A stretch of 17,382 bases of DNA from CAYQQU01 sp964419545 (GTDB lineage: Bacteria; Bacteroidota; Bacteroidia; Chitinophagales; Saprospiraceae). The notes beneath the pieces were generated by a model. It did no database searches. It saw only the letters and a program-made list of their open reading frames with translations, and was not told the origin of the DNA. The position numbers and the translations under genes were made by a program. Positions 1 to 6,488 of this stretch are shown piece by piece (the first letter of the stretch is position 1; every line of letters begins with the position of its first letter). The stretch lies in NCBI GenBank assembly GCA_964419545.1, contig CAYQQU010000096.1, forward strand, positions 1-17,382, in the 5' to 3' direction.

Positions 1-4
1 AAAA

Positions 5-15
5 TCCCTTCGGGA
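5..15 (-). terminator. Weak terminator-like hairpin at the window edge
   Basis: Read on the minus strand, TCCC-GAA-GGGA is followed by TTTT, downstream of the 68-aa gene. The stem is only four base pairs and the T run reaches the window edge, so this may be chance. It lies in a spacer that partly resembles the spacer after the 409-aa gene. Confidence 0.25.
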
Positions 16-101
16 GAACCCAAAATCTGAGTTTTTCGCTTCAAAAGCACTACCCCCAAACAAGCTCTCAGCCTTTATTTATTCTCGTTCCAAGTCTTCT
101 T

Positions 102-308
102 TTATACTTTTTCATCTGCCAATCTTATGACGTCAGCCTGGGAAAACAGGCTAGCGCTGACCTTTATCCCCAGACTGGGCTCTGGGGCGTCTCCCAACTC
201 ATCGCCCTTTTTTATTTCCAGCCCCATCAGGCGGTCCACTTCGATCATTTGTTCGGTGGTGAGGCGAGGGACTTCTTTTTTGAATGCTTTGATCTTATCC
301 ACGTCCAT
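102..308 (-). CDS. Small hypothetical protein (68 aa) with an NAD(P)H-hydrate-epimerase-like N-terminal motif
   Basis: This is a short acidic protein with no signal peptide or membrane segment. Residues about 15-28 (RLTTEQMIEVDRLM) resemble the opening helix of YjeF_N-type NAD(P)H-hydrate epimerases. That family is about 200 aa or longer, and nothing after residue 30 looks like it, so no enzyme activity can be claimed. The gene lies 43 bp after the stop of the 409-aa gene on the same strand and may be cotranscribed with it. It begins ATG-GAC-GTG and ends in TAA. It could be a truncated paralogue, a small partner of the upstream protein, or a spurious match. Coding status is plausible from position and codon use but not certain. 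Confidence 0.5.
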   Translation of the reverse strand: MDVDKIKAFKKEVPRLTTEQMIEVDRLMGLEIKKGDELGDAPEPSLGIKVSASLFSQADVIRLADEKV

Positions 309-351
309 TTTTTGTGTGTTTGGGGGAGAACTCAGACCTCGATTTTCCGCT

Positions 352-1581
352 TCAACAATCCAGCACCACCGCCTTCACCTGATCCGTTCCCTTCCCATCC
401 CAATCAAAACTTTTGGACTGGAAACTCCAGCCGTCGGAGGCGTAGATGGAATAGCGCCCGGCCGGCCCGGTGATCTTGACCTGGCCTTGGGCGTCGCTTT
501 TCCCGACCGTGTATTTTCCTTCGGGGTCCTGCACATCCACCGGAACGCCGGGATAAGGCGCATCGCAGGCCCGGACCTCCACCATAAAATAGGCCTGCCC
601 GTCGGGCCGGGGCCACTCCTCCTCGTAGTTGGGCCCGCCGACGTAATTGTAGGCGGGCTTGCTGCCGTCGCGCGCCACGATCACCCAGTAGATGTCGTCG
701 GTCAGGTCGAACAGTTCCAATCCGAAGATCCAATTGGCCGTCAGCGACTCACCGTCCAGCGGCGTAGGGAAGCTGTCCAGCGAAGGCTCCGAGGCCATGT
801 CACCGGGAAGGAGGACGAGGCGGCCGCCCTCCAGGAATTCCTTGGCGGAATCGGAGGTGTAATTGGGGAGGTTCGCCCCGAAAGAACGCGGCTCGGTGCT
901 TTGCAGCAGGCTGTCGAGGGCCAGGCGTAGGGCTTCCGGCAGACTGGTTTTATTTTCGAAATCCAGCATTTGCTGGAGGGCTTCGTCACGGAAATACGCC
1001 AGGCTGAAGCGCTCGAAGCCGTACTCCCACTTCATGATCGAACTGAGCAGCGCCGCCACCTCCGATTGCCGGCTGATCCGGCCGACCCGCTGGAGAAACC
1101 AGTCGCGCGCCGCCCCCGTCCATTGGAAGTTTTCCAGCAGGTACCCCAGGGTGCGTTCTTCGACGATGGTGACATCCCCGAAATCGCCGAATAGCGGCAG
1201 CAGCCGCTCGGCGTCCTCGCGGGAGATCCGGCCGTCGCCGGCCCCTTTAGTCCGTTCTTCCGCTTCGTTCAGGACCTTGCGGTCGTACCGCAGCCCGTCG
1301 ATCACCTGGTAGTAGGATTTGATCTTTTCCACTTCCTGGGCCCGTTCTTCCTGCAGCCATTTGCGGGCGGGCTCCGTCCAGTTCAGGTTCGCCAGCAGGT
1401 AATCGAGCGTATCTTCTTCCACTTCAGTGACCCGGCCGCCGTCCTGGGCGATGCGCCAGAGGTCCTGAGCGTCCTGCACGGAGATCCGGCCGTCGCCGCC
1501 GCCGCGGGTGCGAAATTCGCCGTTCCGGATGAGGGAGGCGTTGTAGCGTTTGCCGTTGATGATTTGGTAGTAACGGGCCAT
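352..1581 (-). CDS. 409-aa protein with two tandem EF-hand-like repeats and a C-terminal beta-sandwich-like domain
   Basis: I do not recognise a named family. Residues about 4-78 and 90-164 form two tandem repeats with a period of about 86 residues. Each opens YYQ(I/V)I(N/D)G-RY, contains GDGRIS followed by an acidic DA (an EF-hand-loop-like stretch at 29-38 and 115-124), and ends with a Tl-YLL-N--WT--AR-W segment. The middle (about 170-330) is unassigned. The last ~75 residues (GVPVDVQDPEGKYTVGKSDA onward) look like a carboxypeptidase-regulatory or prealbumin-like beta sandwich of the kind used in extracellular or structural proteins. There is no obvious signal peptide. The start ATG lies five bases from direct-repeat copy 1, so the repeat may supply its promoter or leader. 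The gene is G+C-rich, unlike the two genes upstream of it. It could be a cytoplasmic scaffold or a cargo for a contractile or other non-Sec route; that is speculation. Confidence 0.75.
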   Translation of the reverse strand: MARYYQIINGKRYNASLIRNGEFRTRGGGDGRISVQDAQDLWRIAQDGGRVTEVEEDTLDYLLANLNWTEPARKWLQEERAQEVEKIKSYYQVIDGLRYDRKVLNEAEERTKGAGDGRISREDAERLLPLFGDFGDVTIVEERTLGYLLENFQWTGAARDWFLQRVGRISRQSEVAALLSSIMKWEYGFERFSLAYFRDEALQQMLDFENKTSLPEALRLALDSLLQSTEPRSFGANLPNYTSDSAKEFLEGGRLVLLPGDMASEPSLDSFPTPLDGESLTANWIFGLELFDLTDDIYWVIVARDGSKPAYNYVGGPNYEEEWPRPDGQAYFMVEVRACDAPYPGVPVDVQDPEGKYTVGKSDAQGQVKITGPAGRYSIYASDGWSFQSKSFDWDGKGTDQVKAVVLDC

Positions 1582-1585
1582 TATT

Positions 1586-1646
1586 GAGAGTGTTTAGAAA
1601 GGTGTGTCTCGTTAAAATAACGAGGTTTACATGATCAAAAAAGTTC
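1586..1646. repeat. Direct repeat copy 1, left border of the ParA/AlbA_2 unit
   Basis: This stretch matches 3914-3976 in the same orientation, with 5 mismatches over the first 57 aligned bases. It contains the dyad CTCGTT-aaaat-AACGAG at 1608-1624. It overlaps the last few codons of the ParA-like gene and ends five bases from the start of the 409-aa gene. Confidence 0.8.
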
Positions 1647-2639
1647 AGAAACGAACGCCTTTTGGATATTGCAAACGTCAATAATTTTTTCGGTGGTATT
1701 TTTGAAGTCCTGGTAGGCTTTCCTAACCGCCTGTACATGTGCCCCAATAGCGCCATCACTTGGCTTTAATAAAAAAATCGGCTTATTGGCTTCCATTGAC
1801 ATGGGCGCCAAACTGTGATAATGCTTCAAAAGGCCCAGGCAGTTTTCATCACTTTCCACACTTCCAATTGCGGGAGACGATTTCCGCAAAATATACTGAG
1901 CATAAACCCCCGGAATCCGGTTCGCAAATTTCAAATATGCTTTAACCGGACGCTTCTCTTTTGCGGTATATTGCATAATTACATACCCTCGTGGCCGCAC
2001 ATCCCCGGAAGGAATATCTTCTATATTATCTTTTTTATAAGTTTCCTTTCTCTTTTCCCACCCTCGACGCCAACTAACAAGTGTTTGTCCCAGGTTTTTA
2101 ATTCCTTGCAGGGAAAATAAATCTGAAGCAACAGGCAGGATAACAGAGTCGGTGCTTATTAACGCGGTACGGTTGATGGCGCCTAAATTCGGACCGACGT
2201 CAATCAATACCACATCTGCTTTTATTTTTCTCGCGGCGTCTTCCAGAAGAGTCTTAAACGCGCTGATCACCTTAAAAGAATAGACATCGCCGTCAAGACA
2301 TTTTAACCAGGCGTCACTGAATTTGTCTTCATATAAGGAAAGTGCAAGGTTACCAATGATCAGACCGATATTCTTATTTACCTTTTCAATGTATACACTT
2401 TTGTATCCTTCTCCTTCCGCGATTGGTGTAATGGCGTCCATTATGGTGAGCCCGGCGTTTTCTTCCAGCGTTTCCGCTAAACGATCCTCATCAAGAAACA
2501 TGGAAGACAGGTTTGACTGCGGATCCAAATCGGCGGCCAGCACCCGGTATCCCAATTCCGCGAACATCCACGCCATGTGATATACCATGGTGGTTTTGCC
2601 CACACCTCCTTTATTATTGAAAAAAATAATTTTATGCAT
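1635..2639 (-). CDS. ParA/Soj-type P-loop ATPase
   Basis: This is a MinD/ParA-superfamily ATPase. The deviant Walker A box KGGVGKTT sits at residues 10-17 counted from MHKIIFF, with the signature lysine in place. AADLDPQSNLS follows as the switch region, and VVLIDVGPNLGAINRTAL is the Walker B segment. Family members bind DNA or a membrane surface as ATP sandwich dimers and position plasmids, chromosomes or protein complexes. No ParB gene is next to it. I chose ATG at 2639 because GAGGA lies five bases upstream; an ATG at 2651 would add four residues. Either start overlaps the 3' end of the AlbA_2 gene (8 or 20 bp), so the two are surely cotranslated. Codon use is more A+T-rich than in the flanking regions. 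The last codons lie within direct-repeat copy 1. Possible roles are plasmid or ICE partitioning or a defence ATPase; the sequence does not decide. Confidence 0.9.
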   Translation of the reverse strand: MHKIIFFNNKGGVGKTTMVYHMAWMFAELGYRVLAADLDPQSNLSSMFLDEDRLAETLEENAGLTIMDAITPIAEGEGYKSVYIEKVNKNIGLIIGNLALSLYEDKFSDAWLKCLDGDVYSFKVISAFKTLLEDAARKIKADVVLIDVGPNLGAINRTALISTDSVILPVASDLFSLQGIKNLGQTLVSWRRGWEKRKETYKKDNIEDIPSGDVRPRGYVIMQYTAKEKRPVKAYLKFANRIPGVYAQYILRKSSPAIGSVESDENCLGLLKHYHSLAPMSMEANKPIFLLKPSDGAIGAHVQAVRKAYQDFKNTTEKIIDVCNIQKAFVSELF

Positions 2640-3834
2640 GCCATTCCTCATTTATCCTGATGGTGACCGCAAATTTCGTTTGCAGATCCAACTTAAATTC
2701 CGCGGGAGGATTCCCATTATCTTCCAGATTTTTTTGAGCGTTCTTCACTCCGAAATTGAATCGATTGACATATCCGAGCACTTTCATTGCCGCCGCGATG
2801 ATCGGATTGCGGTAATCGCTGGCATCCGGAAAGTTTTCCGGTCGCGCATCTCCGTAAAGACCACCGGGGTTCACCATTTCGATCCGGTCCGTAAACTCGT
2901 AAATATAAACCGGCGCATTCGATTCATAATCCCGGTGCATGACGGCATTCATCAGCAATTCCCGCAAAGCCCAGGCAGGGTAATTATATACTGTCTTTTC
3001 CTGGAACCCGTCTCGTTTGACCGGCTTCTGTTTGATAATGTTGGTTTTTACAAAGTCATCCAAATTTTTTAAAACCGTAACCAATGCCCCGGAGAACTCC
3101 TTTTCCTCTCTAACGCCATCCGTCATCTCCGTGCCGTCAAACTTTACATATTGTAGATAAGCGCCATTGATGAAGTACCTGGGATTGTCTCCGAATAGCA
3201 GAACTCCTGCGTTGGTGCAGTTCTGCCTGACCAGATCATAAAATCCGAGCGAAGCCAGTTGTTCTTCCGTACTGCGGTTATTGGCTTCAAGCGTTTCTTC
3301 ATCAAATGCTTGAGGAAGGTAGGTAAGTTTAAAAACATCCACACTAAGGTCGGAAAGGGTGCTACCCCGGCAGATTTGTTCGTCAAAGGTTTTTGCTGTT
3401 GAAACCCTCTTTTCGATTAGTACTCTTTCCTCCTGGTTAGAGGCTATTCCTTTACGAGGCCCAATTCGAATGTAACAACGTTGGCGATATCGGACCGGAG
3501 GATAGTCTGCCGGGTAAACGACCAATACCACGACCTCTCCTTCCGGTAAATTGAATACCGGGCTTACCGCTAAATGAGGTTGCGGCAAAATATTTCCATT
3601 GGAGCGTATGTTACCCAACTGAAGCAAATTATCATCGCTAATGGAGATACCCGCGACCGATCCATCATCTTTTACGCCGAGCAAAATATAGCCCGGCTTC
3701 TTATGATTGGGTAAATCGTTGGAAAAAGCACAGACAGCCGGGCCTAGTTTATCTTCCCGAAAGGAGGTCGTTCTCTCAACTCGGTCCGATTCAAGCTCCT
3801 CCATCAGTGCCAGCAATTCATCCCGGGAAATCAT
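2632..3834 (-). CDS. Schlafen AlbA_2 domain protein with C-terminal GHKL-type ATPase domain
   Basis: Residues about 12-130 match the Schlafen/AlbA_2 domain: VERTTSF near 19-25, GYILLGVKDDGSVAGI at 48-63, and YRQRCYIRIGPRKG at 116-129. Residues about 285-375 match the HATPase_c_4 domain, with the N-box-like ALRELLMNAVMHRDY (289-303), NPGG (322-325) and RNP--AA---LGYV-R (342-358). Bacterial proteins of this architecture are usually annotated as ATP-binding proteins or putative regulators, and some AlbA_2 proteins belong to defence systems or act as nucleases. About 400 aa is ordinary for the architecture. The ParA-like gene overlaps its 3' end, so the two products probably work together. The start at 3834 gives the full AlbA_2 domain. 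DNA or RNA binding and ATP-driven control are inferred from the family and not shown here. Confidence 0.88.
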   Translation of the reverse strand: MISRDELLALMEELESDRVERTTSFREDKLGPAVCAFSNDLPNHKKPGYILLGVKDDGSVAGISISDDNLLQLGNIRSNGNILPQPHLAVSPVFNLPEGEVVVLVVYPADYPPVRYRQRCYIRIGPRKGIASNQEERVLIEKRVSTAKTFDEQICRGSTLSDLSVDVFKLTYLPQAFDEETLEANNRSTEEQLASLGFYDLVRQNCTNAGVLLFGDNPRYFINGAYLQYVKFDGTEMTDGVREEKEFSGALVTVLKNLDDFVKTNIIKQKPVKRDGFQEKTVYNYPAWALRELLMNAVMHRDYESNAPVYIYEFTDRIEMVNPGGLYGDARPENFPDASDYRNPIIAAAMKVLGYVNRFNFGVKNAQKNLEDNGNPPAEFKLDLQTKFAVTIRINEEWHA

Positions 3835-4137
3835 AGCGGTCGGATTTGGTAGCTAAATGTACTTTTTTTTACCAACGTTTATAAGTCAAGACCGGTTTCT
3901 TTTCCTTTCAGGGGAGAGTGTTTAGAAATGTGTGTCTCGTAAAAATAACGAGATTTACATCATCGAAAAAACGTTCTGTACCTGTTTCTTCGGGAGATAA
4001 GAAAGATGCTTTTAACGACAATGGAGCCGGCGAACATACCATGGCAATCGCAAGAGGAGACTTTCCCGTTTCTAGAGACAGGATTCAAACGTTTATTCAG
4101 ATAATAACTGATGACGCTTTTAGGATCGTTAACAAAG
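3835..4137. other. Gene-free spacer between the AlbA_2 gene and tRNA-Arg
   Basis: This 303-bp spacer holds direct-repeat copy 2 and about 160 bp that I cannot assign. A plus-strand reading frame runs through it from 3918 into the tRNA gene, and minus-strand frames are open for 40-58 codons. None has recognisable domains, and I do not call a gene. It may be a remnant of an earlier insertion next to the tRNA. Confidence 0.5.
3914..3976. repeat. Direct repeat copy 2, right border of the ParA/AlbA_2 unit
   Basis: This is the same-orientation partner of 1586-1646. It contains TCTCGT-aaaata-ACGAGA (3935-3953), an imperfect version of the dyad in copy 1. It lies about 80 bp upstream of the AlbA_2 start. 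On the minus strand each copy precedes a gene start, so a shared regulatory leader is an alternative to a recombination scar. Confidence 0.8.
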
Positions 4138-4211
4138 TGATCCCGCCAGGGCTCGAACCTGGGACCGTCTGCTTAGAAGGCAGATGCTCTATCCAACTGA
4201 GCTACGGGACC
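4138..4211 (-). tRNA. tRNA-Arg (anticodon TCT)
   Basis: The minus strand folds as a full cloverleaf. The acceptor GGTCCCG pairs with CGGGATC, with discriminator A. The D arm contains AGCTCAGTTGGATAGAGC. The anticodon arm is TCTGC-CTTCTAA-GCAGA and the T arm contains GGTTCGAGCCC. Loop position 34-36 reads TCT, decoding AGA as arginine. CCA is not encoded. The AlbA_2/ParA unit lies beyond its 3' end, the side where integrative elements usually insert. Confidence 0.95.
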
Positions 4212-4244
4212 TAAAGAGCACACTTTTCAGCCCTTTTTTTTTCG

Positions 4245-4276
4245 CAAAGATAAATATTTCAGGCACATCGCAACAA
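4245..4276 (-). promoter_or_regulatory. Bacteroidota-type promoter of tRNA-Arg
   Basis: On the minus strand TATCTTTG (4245-4252) fits the Bacteroidota -7 box TAnnTTTG exactly, and TTGTTG (4271-4276) lies 18-21 bases upstream as the -33 element. The expected start would give a leader of about 25 nt before the tRNA. Confidence 0.65.
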
Positions 4277-4321
4277 CCGCTGCCCAAAGAAATAAGTTCC
4301 TGGCCTGGGCTACGGTCGACT

Positions 4322-4924
4322 TCAGTCATTCGCCCTACCCTCCTTCAAAAAGAAGTAAATCACCAAATACACCGCCGTCCCCTTTCCGCTATTGATCGGT
4401 ACGTGGGGAATATTCCCGTCGAAAAAGATCGAATCCCCCGTACGCAGATCGAAAGTCTCGTCCGCCAACCGGTATTTTAGTTCCCCCTGGATGAGATACA
4501 AAAACTCGTACGCCGCCGTCGAGACCAGCGGACGGTGCGCATCGGGATCGAGTTGGACAATGGAGATCTGGAAGTGGCTGCCGTTGAGCGAGTTTTCCAG
4601 GATAGATTGGTAATGGAAGCCGACGGCGCTCTCTTCTTTAACGTAAGTGACGTAGTTTTCTTTGCGGACGATAATGTAGCCCGACGATTCGTGATCGTGG
4701 TTGATCTCCGCGAAAAAATCCTGGGGCTGGATCTCCAGCACGCGGATCAGCTCAAGCAAAGTGGGGATGGTAGGGATCACGCGGCCGTTCTCGATCTTGG
4801 AAAGCATAGCCGGACTCACCCCGGCGACCTGCGCCAGTTCCCGCAGTTTCAGCTGCTTCAATTTACGGTGTTCCCTTATCTTACCGCCAATGCGGTGAAT
4901 GACGTAGTTCGATCCTAAATCCAT
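4322..4924 (-). CDS. XRE-family transcriptional regulator with C-terminal cupin domain
   Basis: The helix-turn-helix domain covers residues about 12-70, with LRELAQVAGVSPAMLSKIENG at 28-47 as the recognition core. A cupin_2 barrel covers about 120-192, including HRPLVSTAAYEFLYLIQGEL and TGDSIFFDGNIPH. XRE-cupin proteins of about 190-200 aa typically act as local repressors or activators that sense a small metabolite in the cupin. This gene is divergent from the dehydrogenase/phosphonatase-like operon, 444 bp away, and is the natural candidate for its control. The palindromes TGTTTC-N7-GAAATA before that operon and TGTTTC-N6/7-GAAACA before susC are possible operators. The ligand cannot be read from the sequence. 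A phosphonate or its aldehyde is inferred from the neighbours only. Confidence 0.9.
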   Translation of the reverse strand: MDLGSNYVIHRIGGKIREHRKLKQLKLRELAQVAGVSPAMLSKIENGRVIPTIPTLLELIRVLEIQPQDFFAEINHDHESSGYIIVRKENYVTYVKEESAVGFHYQSILENSLNGSHFQISIVQLDPDAHRPLVSTAAYEFLYLIQGELKYRLADETFDLRTGDSIFFDGNIPHVPINSGKGTAVYLVIYFFLKEGRAND

Positions 4925-5310
4925 GGTCGGTAGACTGGCGGCCTGTGGGATAGCGATGCATTATACGCTTGTCTGGAAGTCCGGTTTTTGAAGCAATAGA
5001 CCGGCTTTCGGGTTCTCCGCCGGGATTTCTTCCGCTCGCCGGGATGGATAAGGGAATGGAAAATATCCCTGAGAAGTTCCGAAAGCTGGATTTTGCAACT
5101 CACACGACTACTTCCAAACGCGCTCGATATAAAAGGCAAAAGTAAAAAAATTATCGTTGCCGCGCGGCACATTTTAGTGAACGGCGCGCCAGGTCCCATG
5201 TTGCCAAACCGGGTTTCCTCAAAAGAAAAACCGGCTGGCAGGAGGATAAAAAATGGCTGCTCCTCCCCTACTTCTACTTTCTTTACAGAGAATTAACACC
5301 TACTTTCCTT

Positions 5311-5337
5311 TTTGTTTCTTCTCATGAAATAAATTTG
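5311..5337 (+). promoter_or_regulatory. Promoter of the dehydrogenase/phosphonatase-like operon
   Basis: TAAATTTG (5330-5337) matches the Bacteroidota -7 box TAnnTTTG, and TTTG (5311-5314) sits 15 bases upstream as a somewhat close -33 element. The predicted start lies about 25 bases before the ATG at 5369. Confidence 0.5.
5313..5331. promoter_or_regulatory. Candidate operator dyad TGTTTC-N7-GAAATA
   Basis: This dyad fills the spacer between the proposed -33 and -7 boxes of the operon promoter, an ideal place for a repressor. The same half sites (TGTTTC and GAAACA) recur as two perfect dyads upstream of susC. Confidence 0.4.
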
Positions 5338-5368
5338 CTACTGCATTATTAATTGAACGGTTCGATTC

Positions 5369-6460
5369 ATGGAACAAAGCAAGACAGCCGTTTTTTCGTC
5401 GGCTGCCGCCCCAATGGAGATCAAAGCGCTGCCCGTTCCGGAACTTCGCGCGGGAGAGATCCTCATCCGGAACGAATACACCACCCTCTGCCGCAGCGAT
5501 CTCAACACCTATACCGGCAAGCGTCAGGAAAAGACGCCCACCATACTCGGTCATGAGATCGTCGGCCGCATCGCCGCTTTCGGTCCGGAGGCGCCCCCGG
5601 CGGACGCCCGCGGGCAGCTCCTGCAGACCGGCGATCGGGTTACCTGGGCCATTTTCGCCAGCGATCCCGAATCGCCGCTCGCCCGCATGGGCATTCCGCA
5701 AAAGGGCGAGGATTTGTTCAAATACGGCCACGAACAACTGACGGAAGGCTGCACGCTCCACGGCGGATTAAGCCAGTATACGGTGCTTCGCCGGCATACC
5801 CCCATCGTCAGGGTAGCTGCGATGGTCCCCCTGCCACTGGCGGCCATCATCAACTGTGCGGTGGCTACCGTAGCCGGCGCATTGCGGCTGGCCGGCCCGG
5901 TGAAAGATAAAACGGTTATCGTTTCCGGAACCGGCATGCTTGGCGTCACGGCCGTGGCGATGGCCAAAGCCGGCGGCGCTTCGCAGGTGATTGCTATCGA
6001 TACCTCCCCGCAGCGACTGGCGACGGCCCGCGAATTCGGTGCGGGTATTCTGGCCGTCGCCGACCGCGCCGAGAAGTTACAGCAAACGCTGAAGCAAAAA
6101 ACCGGAACAGCCCGCCCGGCCAACCTGATCGTCGAGGTGAGCGGGGCGCCCGAAGCCATGGAATCGACCTTGCCCCTGCTGCAGGTCGGCGGTACGGCCG
6201 TTTGGGTAGGCGCTACCTTTCCCCAGCGCCCCCTGCGTATCGAAGCGGAGCATCTGGTGCGCAACCTGATCACCATCAAGGGATTACACAACTATAACGA
6301 AACCGACCTGCTGACGGCGGTACGCTTTGTCGAAGCCCATTATCAGCACTTCCCTTTCGAGAAGCTGGTCGGCAAAGATTTCACCCTCGACGAAGTGAAC
6401 GAAGCGTTCGAGTACGCAGTAGCGGAAAACCCCTTTCGGGTGGGTATCCGCCTGGATTAA
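5369..6460 (+). CDS. HpnZ-like zinc-binding alcohol dehydrogenase of phosphonate gene clusters
   Basis: This is a medium-chain dehydrogenase/reductase that oxidises an alcohol, or reduces an aldehyde, with NAD(P). The catalytic zinc ligands C41 (in CRSD), H62-E63 (GHE) and C163 are in place. The Rossmann motif GTGMLG is at 187-192, with an acidic D211 at the end of the second strand that favours NAD. The layout, including KYGHE at 118-122, fits the group provisionally named HpnZ, which keeps company with phosphonate catabolism genes. The four cysteines of the usual structural zinc lobe are absent: the segment 98-113 has none and reads SDPESPLARMGIPQKG. The gene opens the operon and is followed 28 bp later by the phosphonatase-like gene. 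A role in forming phosphonoacetaldehyde from a hydroxyalkyl phosphonate is inference; oxidising the acetaldehyde-type product is the alternative. Confidence 0.85.
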   Translation: MEQSKTAVFSSAAAPMEIKALPVPELRAGEILIRNEYTTLCRSDLNTYTGKRQEKTPTILGHEIVGRIAAFGPEAPPADARGQLLQTGDRVTWAIFASDPESPLARMGIPQKGEDLFKYGHEQLTEGCTLHGGLSQYTVLRRHTPIVRVAAMVPLPLAAIINCAVATVAGALRLAGPVKDKTVIVSGTGMLGVTAVAMAKAGGASQVIAIDTSPQRLATAREFGAGILAVADRAEKLQQTLKQKTGTARPANLIVEVSGAPEAMESTLPLLQVGGTAVWVGATFPQRPLRIEAEHLVRNLITIKGLHNYNETDLLTAVRFVEAHYQHFPFEKLVGKDFTLDEVNEAFEYAVAENPFRVGIRLD

Positions 6461-6488
6461 ACCAGCACAATAACTAAATCGAAAAAAC

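Larger units (their letters stand above)
4925..5368. other. Divergent intergenic region between the regulator and the phosphonate-type operon
   Basis: I see no convincing gene in these 444 bp. A minus-strand TACTTTTG (5137-5144) fits the -7 box for the regulator, though I find no good -33 partner. The right end carries the plus-strand promoter and dyad listed separately. Short open frames on both strands lack any family features. Confidence 0.5.

Noticed and set aside
127..930. 267-codon plus-strand frame over the left end
   Set aside because: It crosses two minus-strand genes, and the 409-aa protein with internal repeats on the opposite strand is the better reading.
1608..1624. CTCGTT-aaaat-AACGAG as a terminator of the ParA gene
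   Set aside because: On the minus strand the hairpin is not followed by a T run, and the other copy lies upstream of a gene instead of after one.
1586..3976. Two repeat copies as a CRISPR array or integron attC sites
   Set aside because: There are only two copies, 2.3 kb apart, with no spacer array; the dyad does not fit the attC core sequences, and no integrase gene is present.
4138..4160. tRNA 3'-end duplication as an attL/attR pair
   Set aside because: I found no second copy of the tRNA 3' end in the window, so classic tRNA-site integration cannot be shown.
3918..4214. 98-codon plus-strand frame running into the tRNA
   Set aside because: It begins inside the direct repeat and ends in the tRNA-Arg gene; no protein features were seen.
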